Below are positions 1-8,222 of a stretch of DNA of 64,000 nucleotides, piece by piece. Source of the stretch: Falsiroseomonas sp051433165 (GTDB lineage: Bacteria > Pseudomonadota > Alphaproteobacteria > Acetobacterales > Acetobacteraceae). Numbering within the stretch: position 1 is the stretch's first letter; the number at the start of each line of letters is the position of its first letter. Position numbers and translations under genes: made by a program. Under the pieces are notes generated by a model, which saw only the letters and a list, made by a program, of their open reading frames with translations, was not told the DNA's origin and searched no databases. The stretch covers positions 127,741-191,740 of the forward strand of contig NZ_JBHMFS010000010.1 of NCBI RefSeq assembly GCF_051433165.1. Reading direction: 5' to 3'.

Positions 1-1524
1 CCGGCCGCGCAGCCCGCACAGCAGGCCGACATCGACGTTCCAGGCCTCATAGGCACCGATCCAGGGCAGCGCCTTCATCTCGTTCTTGCGGACCACGGCG
101 CCGGCTTCCATCGCCGTGTGGATTTCGTCGCCGGTGCGGTCGAGGAAGCCGGTGTTGATGAACACCACCCGGTCCCGTGCCGCCTTGATGCAGGCCTTGA
201 GGTTCACCGTGGTGCGGCGTTCCTCATCCATGATGCCCATCTTGATGGTGGCGCGCGGCAAAGCGAGCGCATCCTCAATGCGGGCGAACAGGCTGTCGGC
301 CAGCGCCACTTCCTCCGGCCCATGCATCTTCGGCTTGACGATATAGGTGCTGCCGGTGCGGGAATTCATGCGCTTGCCGCGGCCGGGCGGCTGGATGTCA
401 TGCAGCGCGATCGCCACGGTCACCATCGCATCCAGCGCGGTTTCCGGAATTTCGGCGCCGTCCAGGGTGACCACATCCGTCATCATGTGGTGCCCGACAT
501 TGCGCACCAGCATGACGGAGCGGCCATGCAGGCTCACGCCGGACCCGGAAGGCGTCTTCCAGACGCGGTCCGGGTTCAGCCGGCGGGTGATGGTCTTGCC
601 GCCCTTCTCCAGGTCGGCCGTCAGGTCGCCCTTCATCAGGCCGAGCCAGCAGCGATAGACCTCGATCTTGTCGGCAGCATCCACCGCGGCGACGCTGTCC
701 TCGCAATCCATGATGGTGGTGAGTGCGGCTTCCATCACCAGGTCGGAAACGCCGGCGGCATCGGTCTGGCCGATGGCGCTGGTCCGGTCGATGTGGATTT
801 CCAGGTGCAGCCCGTTATTCACCAGCAGGATGGCGGTGGGCGCCCAGGGCTCGCCCTGGAAGCCGACGCATTGGCCGGGCCGGGCGAGGCCCACCTTGCG
901 GTCATCCGCTAGCGTCACCACCAGCGCGCCGCCCTCGATCACGTAGCCCTTGCTGCCGGCATGGCTGGCGTCGCCGGCCAGGGGCGCGGCCTGGTCCAGC
1001 ACGTTGCGGGCGACGGCGATCACCTTGGCGCCGCGCTTCGGGTTGTAGCCACGGCCGCGCTCGGCGCCATCGGCGTCCGGGATCGCATCCGTGCCGTACA
1101 GCGCATCATACAGGCTGCCCCAGCGCGCATTCGCGGCGTTCAGCGCGTAGCGGGCGTTGGAGACGGGAACCACCAGCTGCGGGCCGGCCATGTGGCCGAT
1201 CTCGGCGTCCACATCGGTGGTGCCAACGCTGAAATCCTCCGGCTCCGGCAGCAGGTAGCCGATCTCGGCCAGGTGCGCCTTGTAGGCCGCCAGGTCCACC
1301 GGACGGGCCGGGTTGGCGCGGTGCCAGGCATCGATCTGCGCCTGCAGCGCGTCCCGCTTGGCCAGCAGGGCGGCGTTGCGCGGCGCGAAATCGCGCAGCA
1401 GCGCCTCGAAGCTGGACCAGAAGCGAGCCGCTTCGATGCCGGTGCCCGGCAGCGCCTCGGCTTCGATGAATTGCCGAAAGGCCTTGTCCACACCAAGGCC
1501 GCCAATCCGCTCCGATGCTGCCAC
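1..1524 (-). CDS. glcB: Malate synthase G (3' end outside window)
   Basis: Condenses glyoxylate with acetyl-CoA to malate (glyoxylate shunt / glycolate use), a cytoplasmic enzyme. The 508 residues present match the N-terminal two thirds of the roughly 720-residue family. Visible landmarks are NSRTGSTYIVKPKMHG, with the active-site Arg in RTGS, then MDEERR, whose Glu is a Mg ligand, and GFLDRTGDEIH, whose Asp is the second Mg ligand; the window edge falls in GLLCGLRGR. I chose the GTG at 1524 because GGAG lies seven bases upstream; an in-frame ATG at 1557 lacks a comparable site. The catalytic C-terminal Asp region lies beyond the window. A GntR/FCD regulator is encoded divergently, the arrangement seen for the glycolate regulator GlcC. 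Confidence 0.95.
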   Translation of the reverse strand, partial: MAASERIGGLGVDKAFRQFIEAEALPGTGIEAARFWSSFEALLRDFAPRNAALLAKRDALQAQIDAWHRANPARPVDLAAYKAHLAEIGYLLPEPEDFSVGTTDVDAEIGHMAGPQLVVPVSNARYALNAANARWGSLYDALYGTDAIPDADGAERGRGYNPKRGAKVIAVARNVLDQAAPLAGDASHAGSKGYVIEGGALVVTLADDRKVGLARPGQCVGFQGEPWAPTAILLVNNGLHLEIHIDRTSAIGQTDAAGVSDLVMEAALTTIMDCEDSVAAVDAADKIEVYRCWLGLMKGDLTADLEKGGKTITRRLNPDRVWKTPSGSGVSLHGRSVMLVRNVGHHMMTDVVTLDGAEIPETALDAMVTVAIALHDIQPPGRGKRMNSRTGSTYIVKPKMHGPEEVALADSLFARIEDALALPRATIKMGIMDEERRTTVNLKACIKAARDRVVFINTGFLDRTGDEIHTAMEAGAVVRKNEMKALPWIGAYEAWNVDVGLLCGLRGR

Positions 1525-1801
1525 GATCCGTCTCCATCTTGTCTGCGCTGCCGGCATGCGGCGGCCGCTTGCCCCACGGGGCATTTGGGCCGCGTGCTTA
1601 GGCGCAAAACCTTGGCTCTCCAAGGGGGTGGGCAACAAGGTCAATTGTCTGGTCATGTGCGGAAAGCGTCCAATGCTCGGATGGTTTTCGACGCCCTGCG
1701 CCCCCAAAGAAGTGTCTCATGCTGCCATCGGCGCGAGACAAGCGCCCGTGCCTGTGGTGAAATGACATGACAATTAGAACGCTTCCCGAAGGCCGCCGCC
1801 G
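1525..1801. promoter_or_regulatory. Divergent intergenic region glcB / gntR
   Basis: A 277-base non-coding region that should contain both divergent promoters. It holds a perfect hairpin-type palindrome, CCTTGGCTCTCCAAGG, at 1610-1625, which would lie in the glcB 5' leader. It also holds a distant inverted pair, AATTGTC at 1643-1649 and GACAATT at 1769-1775. The stretch at 1762-1775 (ATGACATGACAATT) is AT-rich for this genome and sits just before the regulator start, so it is a plausible operator or -10 area. These are sequence observations; binding by the GntR protein is inferred. Confidence 0.4.
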
Positions 1802-2548
1802 GTGAATGCATTGCCCAATGAGGCTTCCAACACGCCCCTGCCCGAAGACGCCCCGGGCGAGGCGCGCCGCCTGGCTCCTGTGCACCCGCGAACCATGGTC
1901 GAGCAGGCGGCGGAGGCGGTGGTGGCCGCCGCCGCGCGCGGTGTCTTCCTGCCCGGTGACCGGCTGGTCGAGGCGGAGATCGCCCGCGAACTGGGCATCA
2001 GCCGCGTCCCGGTGAGGGAGGCGCTGCGCCTGCTGGAAAGCCAGGGCATCGTTGTCTCAACGCCCTACAAGGGCATGAGGCTGATGCAGGTGACCAACCG
2101 CGCGGTGGCCGAACTGATGCGCGTGCGGACGGCGCTGGAGGCGCTGGCGCTGCGCGAGATCCTGGCCACCGGCCTGGCAACACCGGAGCGTCTGGCCCCG
2201 GCACGGCGCGCGGCGGAGCGCTATGACAGCGCGGCGGAGGCGCAGGACATGGCCCTGCGGGTCGCGGCCGATGAAGCCTTCCACGGCGAAATCTGCCGTC
2301 TTTCCGGCAATGGCGTGCTGCATGGCATCTGGCTGAGCGTGGCGCGGCAGCTTTCCGTGGTCTGGGGCCTGGGCCACGACGTCCGGCCGAAGCCGCGCGT
2401 CTCCGCCGAACACGTCGCTATGCTGGACCTGTTGGAAAAGGGCGATCTCGAAGGGGCGCAGGCGGCGCTCGACCGGCATCTGAGCTGGCATGAGGACCTG
2501 GATTTCGAACAGGCGGTGGAACGCCGGCGGCAGGCCAAGCGGCGCTGA
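1802..2548 (+). CDS. GntR-family transcriptional regulator (FCD domain)
   Basis: DNA-binding regulator of 248 residues. A winged helix-turn-helix spans about residues 30-95 (GDRLVEAEIARELGISRVPV then REALRLLESQGI), followed by an all-helical FCD ligand-binding domain, about 100-235, with family His residues (DEAFHGEI). FCD-type GntR proteins usually respond to carboxylic acids and often repress. It starts at GTG 1802 behind a weak GAAGG. It is divergent from glcB and 66 bases upstream of the gamma-glutamyltransferase-like gene on the same strand, so either could be its target; the GlcC-like arrangement favours glcB. The ligand is unknown. Confidence 0.88.
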   Translation: MNALPNEASNTPLPEDAPGEARRLAPVHPRTMVEQAAEAVVAAAARGVFLPGDRLVEAEIARELGISRVPVREALRLLESQGIVVSTPYKGMRLMQVTNRAVAELMRVRTALEALALREILATGLATPERLAPARRAAERYDSAAEAQDMALRVAADEAFHGEICRLSGNGVLHGIWLSVARQLSVVWGLGHDVRPKPRVSAEHVAMLDLLEKGDLEGAQAALDRHLSWHEDLDFEQAVERRRQAKRR

Positions 2549-2589
2549 AATCCCCCCGGCGGGGTTGCCGAAGGCCCTGTGCGGGTTGA

Positions 2590-2608
2590 TCCTCCCCCGA
2601 TCGGAGGA
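2590..2608 (+). promoter_or_regulatory. Hairpin masking the ribosome binding site of the GGT-like gene
   Basis: TCCTCC at 2590-2595 pairs perfectly with GGAGGA at 2603-2608 around a seven-base loop. The right arm is the Shine-Dalgarno sequence of the gene starting at 2615, so in the mRNA the ribosome site would be closed. Regulation through this structure is inferred. Confidence 0.35.
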
Positions 2609-2614
2609 CCCCGC

Positions 2615-4192
2615 ATGCAATACCAGCCGCCAGCCCATACCAGCCAGCATTGGCAGGTCACCAAGCCCGCCGCCCGCGGCCGCCGCGGCATGGTGGCCAG
2701 CCAGTCCCGCGCCGCCGCCGAGGCCGGCATCGCCATCCTGGAAGCCGGCGGCAATGCGGCGGATGCGGCGGTCGGCATGGCCTTCGCCCTGGCCGCGATG
2801 GAGCCCTGGAACAGCGGCCTCGGTGGCATCGGCTATGCCCAGGTGGCCGCGCCGGGCGGCAAGGCCGAGACCTTCGATTTCGGCCCCGTCTCCCCCGCCG
2901 CGCTGAATGCCCGGGATTTCCCGACCACCGGCCGGATGAAGCAGGATCTGTTCTCCTGGCCGGAGGTGGAGGGCGATCGCAACATCCATGGCGCGATGAG
3001 CTTCTGCATCCCGTCCTCCGTCGCCGGCTATGCGCTGCTGCATGAACGCCGCGGCCGGATGCCGGCCAGGGATGTGCTGGCCCCTGCCGTGGCGCTGGCG
3101 CAGCGCGGGCTGCCGCAGGATTGGTTCACCACACTGAAGATCGCCAATGCGGCTTCCACACTGAAGCTCTACCCGGAATCGGCGCGCATCTATCTGCCGA
3201 ACGGCCTGCCACCGGTCACGCCCTACCAGGGCAAGCCCGGCTTCTTCCGCCTCGGCCGCCTGCCGGAGACGCTGGAGCGCCTGCAGCAGGCCGGCTTCCG
3301 CGACTTCTATGAGGGTGATGTGGCGGCTGCCATCGCGGCCGACGTGAAGGAGGCGGGCGGCATCCTCTCCGCCACCGACCTCGCCGGCTGCCAGGCGCGG
3401 GTGCTGCCCGCGGTCTCCGTGCCCTGGCGCGGCCATACGCTGCATCTGTCCAACGGCCTGACCGCGACGCCGACCTTCCGGCGCGTGATGGAATTGATGG
3501 AAGCCGCGGACTGGACCGGCAGCGCGCCCGGCACCGCCTGGCATTTGGCCTTCGCGAAGGCCATGCAGGCCGCCTATGCCGAGCGTCTGGCGGGCCTCGG
3601 CGATGCCGAACCGAAGGGCGCTGAGACCTGCACCACCCACCTCAACGTCTGCGACGCGGATGGCATGATGGTGTCCATGACAACCACGCTGCTGTCCTCC
3701 ATGGGCTCCCGCGTCGTGCTGCCCCGATCGGGCGTGCTGATGAACAATGGCGTCATGTGGTTCGACCCGCGCCCGGGCAGCGCCAATGAGATCGGGCCGA
3801 ACAAGCGGCCGCTGACCAACATGTCCCCGGTCATCGTGGCCGATGAATCTGGCAACCCCTCGATGGCCCTGGGGGCCTCCGGTGGCCGGCGCATCCTGGC
3901 CGCGGTGTTCCAGACCCTGGCGCTGGTCAACGGCTTCGGCATGGACCCGGAGGCGGCGGCGCATTTCCCGCGCATCGATGTCAGCGGCCCCGAAGGCGCC
4001 ACCGCCGATCGCAGCCTGCCGCAGGCCACCCTGGACGGCCTGGCCGCTGCCGGCCCGCTGGAGGTGGTGGAACACGCCGTGCTGCCGGTGAATTTTGCTT
4101 GTCCGAACCTGATCCAGATCCGGGCGGGTGGCGAACGGGTGGGTATCACCGATGTCATGTCCCCCTGGTCGGCTGCCCTCGCCGAGGCATGA
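2615..4192 (+). CDS. Gamma-glutamyltransferase family protein
   Basis: Ntn-hydrolase fold enzyme of 525 residues, expected to self-cleave into large and small subunits and to transfer or hydrolyse gamma-glutamyl (or related acyl) groups. The N-terminal ASQSRAAAEAGIAILEAGGNAADAA is the family signature, seen from residue 28. The catalytic Thr is Thr340 in TTHLNVCDADG, which begins the small subunit; later NNGVMWFDPRPGSAN and KRPLTNMSP match the substrate-pocket region. No signal peptide is visible, unlike the classical periplasmic enzymes, so it is probably cytoplasmic and may not act on glutathione. Start ATG 2615 is set by GGAGG at 2603-2607. Its stop overlaps the start of the GPP34-like gene by four bases. 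Confidence 0.85.
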   Translation: MQYQPPAHTSQHWQVTKPAARGRRGMVASQSRAAAEAGIAILEAGGNAADAAVGMAFALAAMEPWNSGLGGIGYAQVAAPGGKAETFDFGPVSPAALNARDFPTTGRMKQDLFSWPEVEGDRNIHGAMSFCIPSSVAGYALLHERRGRMPARDVLAPAVALAQRGLPQDWFTTLKIANAASTLKLYPESARIYLPNGLPPVTPYQGKPGFFRLGRLPETLERLQQAGFRDFYEGDVAAAIAADVKEAGGILSATDLAGCQARVLPAVSVPWRGHTLHLSNGLTATPTFRRVMELMEAADWTGSAPGTAWHLAFAKAMQAAYAERLAGLGDAEPKGAETCTTHLNVCDADGMMVSMTTTLLSSMGSRVVLPRSGVLMNNGVMWFDPRPGSANEIGPNKRPLTNMSPVIVADESGNPSMALGASGGRRILAAVFQTLALVNGFGMDPEAAAHFPRIDVSGPEGATADRSLPQATLDGLAAAGPLEVVEHAVLPVNFACPNLIQIRAGGERVGITDVMSPWSAALAEA

Positions 4193-4851
4193 CGGAAGCG
4201 CTGACCCTGGCGGAGGAAATCGTCCTCCTCGCCCTGGATGACGAAACGGGGCGCCCGGTCGGCCGTGGCGGCATGGCGCCGGACCGGGCGCTGGCCGGCG
4301 CGCTGCTAATGCAATTGGCCCTCGCCGGGCGCGTGGACACGGACCGGGACCGGCTGTTCGTACTGGACGCCACGCCGCTGGGCGATGCGGCGCTGGACGC
4401 CGCGCTGGCACGGCTGGCCGCCCCCGGCGCCCCCGCCGATGCGCGCGGCGCCATCCCGCTGCTGGCGCGCGACGCGCCCGCCGCCCGCGCCGCCATCCTG
4501 GACCGGCTGGTGGCGCGCGGCATCCTGCGGCGGGTGGAGGACCGGGTGCTGTGGATTTTGCCCGACCGTCGCCACCCGAAAACTCCCGGCCGGCCGGAGG
4601 TGACGGAAGCCCGCGCCCGGCTGCGCGCCCTGCTGCTGGAGGGCGAGATCCCGGCGCCGCATGACGCGCTGCTGCTCGGCCTGGCGCGTGCCGCCGGGCT
4701 GCTGCCGCTGATCTTCACGCAGACGGAGCTGGAGGCCGTGCAGCCCTGGCTCGGTGTGGTGACGCGGATCGAGAGCCTGAATCGGTCGCTTGCCGTGGCC
4801 GTGGCCGATCTGCGCGGCGCCGGTCTCGGCACCAGCCAGCGCGAAGGCTGA
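4189..4851 (+). CDS. GOLPH3/GPP34-like protein A
   Basis: 220-residue protein of the GPP34 fold known from eukaryotic GOLPH3/Vps74, which binds phosphoinositide and retains glycosyltransferases in the Golgi. Bacterial members have no settled role. Family landmarks are the start (LAEEIVLLALDDETGRPVG), LAGALLMQLALAGRVDTD, and the hairpin region VARGILRRVEDRVLW. The segment around residues 85-95, where its paralogue has WWIQD, is shortened here to PLLARD. Start by ATGA overlap with the preceding gene, implying coupled translation. A paralogue lies at 6032 beyond an intervening Bug receptor. Confidence 0.82.
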   Translation: MTEALTLAEEIVLLALDDETGRPVGRGGMAPDRALAGALLMQLALAGRVDTDRDRLFVLDATPLGDAALDAALARLAAPGAPADARGAIPLLARDAPAARAAILDRLVARGILRRVEDRVLWILPDRRHPKTPGRPEVTEARARLRALLLEGEIPAPHDALLLGLARAAGLLPLIFTQTELEAVQPWLGVVTRIESLNRSLAVAVADLRGAGLGTSQREG

Positions 4852-4970
4852 AGCGCGGCATACAATTTGCCCTGTACCCCGGCAGAGGGTGCAAGGCGTG
4901 CCACGGCCCTGGGCGGATGCCCAAGGGATGAGCGCCACCCCTCGGTTTCTGATCGCTGGGAGCGCAATCA

Positions 4971-5957
4971 ATGCAGACGCGTCGTACTCTGCTCGGGCTG
5001 ACCGCCGCGAGCCTCGGGGGCCTCGCCGCCCCCTCCATCGTCCAGGCGCAGCCGGCCTGGCCGAACCGTTCGATCCGCCTGGTCGCGCAATTCCCACCAG
5101 GTGGGCTGGTGGATACGGTGGCGCGGCTGATGGCGCCGGTCATGGCGCAGGCGCTGGGCCAATCCGTGGTGGTGGAAAACCGCGCCGGCGCGGGTGGCAT
5201 CATCGGCACCGACGTTGTGGCGAAGGCGCCGGCGGATGGCCACACGCTGCTGGTCAGCCATGCCTCCGTGCATGTCTTCTCCACCGCCACGCGGCCGGCG
5301 CTGCCCTTCCACCCGATCAACGACTTTACCCACATCATGCATATGGTGGAGGCGCCCAACATCATCCTGGTGCGCGCAAATTCGCCGTTCCAGTCGCTGG
5401 AGCAACTGCTGGCCACGGCGCGCACGCAGCCGGTGCGCTTCGGTTCCTCCGGCATCGGCTCCGCCCCGCATCTGCTGGGCGCCATGCTGTCCTCGGAGGC
5501 GCGGGCGCCCAACCTGGACCATATCCCCTATGCCGGCAGCGCGCCGGCCATGCAGGATGTGCTGGCCGGCAACATCGAATGCATGGTGGACCCCATCACC
5601 ACCAACACGGCACAGATGCGGGATGGTTCGCTGCGGGCGCTGGCGGTCTCCACGCCGCAGCGGCTGACGATGTTCCCCGACCTGCCGACCTTCGCCGAGC
5701 TGGGCTTTCCGAAGCTGACCTCCGCCCAATGGCTCGGCCTGTCTGGGCCGAAGGGCCTGCCGGCGCCGGTGGTGGAACGGCTGGCGGCGATCGTTCCGCC
5801 CATCCTGGCGCGGCCGGATCTGATGACCCGCCTGACCGACCTGCAGACGCTGCCGCGCATCCCCCAGCCCATCGGCGATGCCTTCGTGTCGGTCATCCGC
5901 GAGGAGATCACGGCGTGGACCGCTGTGGCACGGCAGTTCAACATCGTGGTGGGTTAG
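4971..5957 (+). CDS. Bug-family TTT solute receptor 1
   Basis: Periplasmic substrate-binding protein of the tripartite tricarboxylate transporter family, 328 residues. An export signal with twin-Arg-like MQTRRTLLGLTAASLGG ends near AQA at about residue 25. The mature part begins WPNRSIRLVAQFPPGGLVD, the loop that typically contacts the ligand carboxylate, followed by VVVENRAGAGGIIGTD and YAGSAPAMQDVLAGNIE. GGGAG lies ahead of the ATG. No TctA/TctB membrane genes occur in the window, so the ligand and partner permease are unknown. It sits between two GPP34-like genes. Confidence 0.9.
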   Translation: MQTRRTLLGLTAASLGGLAAPSIVQAQPAWPNRSIRLVAQFPPGGLVDTVARLMAPVMAQALGQSVVVENRAGAGGIIGTDVVAKAPADGHTLLVSHASVHVFSTATRPALPFHPINDFTHIMHMVEAPNIILVRANSPFQSLEQLLATARTQPVRFGSSGIGSAPHLLGAMLSSEARAPNLDHIPYAGSAPAMQDVLAGNIECMVDPITTNTAQMRDGSLRALAVSTPQRLTMFPDLPTFAELGFPKLTSAQWLGLSGPKGLPAPVVERLAAIVPPILARPDLMTRLTDLQTLPRIPQPIGDAFVSVIREEITAWTAVARQFNIVVG

Positions 5958-6031
5958 CAGCCCTGGGGCAGGCCGGCCTGACGGCCAGCCGCCTTTCGTG
6001 TCAGGCTCCCGCAAAAGCCCTGGGGGCCACC

Positions 6032-6697
6032 ATGTCGCTGACCATGCCGGAGGAGATCCTGCTGCTTCTCCTCGATGACGAAACCGGCAAGCCGGTGGGG
6101 CTGCCCGGCCCCGCCGGCGACCTGGCACTTGCCGGCGCCATCCTGATGGAGCTGGCGCTGGCCGGGCGCATCGACACGGACTTGGACCGCCTGGTGCTGG
6201 TGCAGAAGCGGCCCACGGGCGATGCGCTGCTGGATGGCGTGCTGGCGCGGCTGGCCGCTGGCGAGGCGGCCGGCGCGGTGGAGCGCACCAGCCGCTGGTG
6301 GATCCAGGACATCGCCAAATCCGCCCCGGCGCTGCGGGCGCAGGTGCTGGAGCGCCTGGTGGATGGCGGGGTGCTGCGGCGGATCGAGGATCGGTTCCTG
6401 TGGGTCTTCCCCGAACGCCGCTACCCAAAGGCCACCGGCCGCGCCGAAACGGCGGAGGTGCGGCGCCGCCTGCGCGGCGTGCTGCTGGAGGATGACATCC
6501 CCGACCCGCGGGATGCGCTGCTGATTGGCCTGGCGAAATCCACCGGCCTGGTGGCGCTGGTGCTGTCGGAGGATGAGCATGCGCGGGCCGCGGCGCGGGT
6601 GGAGCAGGTGGCGGGGCTGGAGGAACTGTCCCGCTCCCTGTCTGCCGCGACGCGGGATGTCTATGCCGCGCTGCTCCGCCAGGGCGCGATGCATTGA
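6032..6697 (+). CDS. GOLPH3/GPP34-like protein B
   Basis: 221-residue paralogue of the protein encoded at 4189, readily aligned over its length: EEILLLLLDDETGKPVG, LAGAILMELALAGRIDTD, LVDGGVLRRIEDRFLWVFPERRYPK. Unlike paralogue A it keeps a Trp pair (SRWWIQDIAKSAPAL, residues about 90-104) in the region that in GOLPH3 leads into the lipid-contacting hairpin. Start ATG 6032 is the first Met that gives a family-like N-terminus. No partner glycosyltransferase gene is adjacent. Cytoplasmic or peripheral membrane location is inferred from the eukaryotic relatives. Confidence 0.82.
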   Translation: MSLTMPEEILLLLLDDETGKPVGLPGPAGDLALAGAILMELALAGRIDTDLDRLVLVQKRPTGDALLDGVLARLAAGEAAGAVERTSRWWIQDIAKSAPALRAQVLERLVDGGVLRRIEDRFLWVFPERRYPKATGRAETAEVRRRLRGVLLEDDIPDPRDALLIGLAKSTGLVALVLSEDEHARAAARVEQVAGLEELSRSLSAATRDVYAALLRQGAMH

Positions 6698-6704
6698 CAG
6701 CCCG

Positions 6705-8222
6705 TCAGGTCAGCCGCGGCGGCCGCCACCGGAACGCCACCGCGGCCAGACGTGTGGCCACCGCGCCGGCCACCGCGGCGATCACCACCACCACTACCTC
6801 ATCGATCTCGATCTCCGCCCCGCGCAGCATCAGATAGGCCGAGAGTGCCAGGCTCCAGATCAGCGCGACCTCGCCATAGAAGCCGGTTTTAAGGTTGGGG
6901 ATGTCGCCGCCGCCGCGCAGCACGTCGCGGAGGATGCCGCCCCCGGCCCCGGTGATGGTGCCGAGCAGCGGCCCCCATAGCCAGAACGGCTCCGCCCGCA
7001 TGCCGAAGGCCACCGCGACGCCGAGCACCGTGCTGGCGCCCAGGCCGAGCGCATCGGCCGTGTCGAACAGCCAGCGGTCGATCTGCCGCCGGCGCATCGC
7101 CACTGTCGCCTGCGCCACCCAGAAGGCCAGGATCAACCGCCCGCGCAGCAGCGCCCAGAGGTGGGCCACCGCCCAGAAGCCGATCACCGTGCCGAAGATC
7201 AGGATCAGGAACATCGGGTCCCGGGCGATGCCGATGGGGAAGCGGCCGACCAGCAGGTCCCGCAGCACCCCGCCGGCGGTGGCGGTGACGCCGGCCAGGA
7301 CGAAGGCGCCGAACAGGCTCCAGCCGCTCTGCCGCGCCGCCAGCGCGCCGGCCAGCGCCGCCGCCAGCACGCCGATAATCTGGAGGGACAGGAACCAGGC
7401 GCTGTCGATGGTCTGCGACAGCAGCAGCGGGAAGCGGAAATGGGTGCCGATCGCCGCCAGCGTGCCATCGGCGCGCAGCGAGGCGATGGCCGCATCGAAG
7501 GCGGCGAGGGTTTCGGCGGAGGTGGTGGCGCGGCTGAAGGCGAGGTGCAGCGGGATGCGGTGGCGCATCGCCTGTTCCTCCACCGCCTGGCCCGCGCCGG
7601 CGGCGGTGATGGCAAGCGCCACCGAGAGGCGTTCGGCCAGGAAGCCGTCGATCTCGCCGGCCAACAGCCGGCGAATATTGGTGGCGTCATCCCCCGCCGC
7701 CCGCACCCGTGCCGGATCGGGTGGGTTGGCGATGAAGGCATCCAGCGCCGCGTCGAAATAGCTGTAGCCGGACCGCACGCCGAGCCGGAACCGGGCGCTG
7801 CCGGTGAGATGGGCGGCAAGCCCCGCCGCATCCGTGAAGCGCAGCGCCGCCGCTTCCCCGCGTCGCATGATCAGCACATTGGTGTCGTGGCGATAGGGGC
7901 GGGACAGGGCATAGCGCGCCGCCCGCGCCTCGGTGGCGGCGATGCCGGGGATCAGGTCCATCCGCCCTGCCGCCACCTCCTCCAGCAGCGGCAGGTAGGC
8001 CATCGGCGTCCAGCGCAGGTCCTGCCCGGCGCGGCGGGCGATGGCGCGCACCATCTCGATGTCGAGGCCGGTCAGCTCTCCCTGCCGCAGATATTGCTGC
8101 GGCTCGGAGGCATACCAGCCGGCCCGCAGCGGCTGTTCCGGCCGCGTCTGCGCCAGGACCGGAAGCGGCCCCGACAGCAGCGCCAGCAGCAGCAGCAGCC
8201 AGCGCAGCTCAGGGCGCCGCAT
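6705..8222 (-). CDS. Periplasmic amino-acid-binding domain fused to TRIC/UPF0126 membrane domain
   Basis: 505 residues. Residues 1-24 are a signal peptide (MRRPELRWLLLLLALLSGPL). Residues about 30-262 form a family 3 solute-binding domain: LRAGWYASEP, GLDIEMVRAIARRAG, GRMDLIPGIAAT, LGVRSGYSYFDAAL. Residues about 275-500 are a hydrophobic two-repeat TRIC/UPF0126 domain, with the paired glycine motifs TATAGGVLRDLL (about 313-324) and TGAGGGILRDVL (about 424-435). Single-domain TRIC-type bacterial proteins (YadS/YicG) are about 205 residues and are described as cation channels or glycine transporters. The fusion suggests a membrane conduit coupled to an extracellular ligand sensor. Its start overlaps the end of the upstream deacetylase gene by 14 bases, so the two are probably co-translated. 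Confidence 0.88.
   Translation of the reverse strand: MRRPELRWLLLLLALLSGPLPVLAQTRPEQPLRAGWYASEPQQYLRQGELTGLDIEMVRAIARRAGQDLRWTPMAYLPLLEEVAAGRMDLIPGIAATEARAARYALSRPYRHDTNVLIMRRGEAAALRFTDAAGLAAHLTGSARFRLGVRSGYSYFDAALDAFIANPPDPARVRAAGDDATNIRRLLAGEIDGFLAERLSVALAITAAGAGQAVEEQAMRHRIPLHLAFSRATTSAETLAAFDAAIASLRADGTLAAIGTHFRFPLLLSQTIDSAWFLSLQIIGVLAAALAGALAARQSGWSLFGAFVLAGVTATAGGVLRDLLVGRFPIGIARDPMFLILIFGTVIGFWAVAHLWALLRGRLILAFWVAQATVAMRRRQIDRWLFDTADALGLGASTVLGVAVAFGMRAEPFWLWGPLLGTITGAGGGILRDVLRGGGDIPNLKTGFYGEVALIWSLALSAYLMLRGAEIEIDEVVVVVIAAVAGAVATRLAAVAFRWRPPRLT

Noticed and set aside
1525..1801. Small ORF or tRNA in the longest intergenic gap
   Set aside because: No cloverleaf or conserved T-loop could be found and no frame shows coding features; treated as a control region.
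2057..4411. 784-residue open frame on the minus strand
   Set aside because: It is antisense to the GntR and gamma-glutamyltransferase-like genes, is very His/Gly/Arg-rich, has no domain, and reflects the absence of stops in high-GC third-position bias.
4790..6697. 635-residue frame starting at 4790 upstream of the second GPP34 gene
   Set aside because: Only the part from ATG 6032 shows GPP34 family sequence; the rest is a shadow of the Bug receptor gene.
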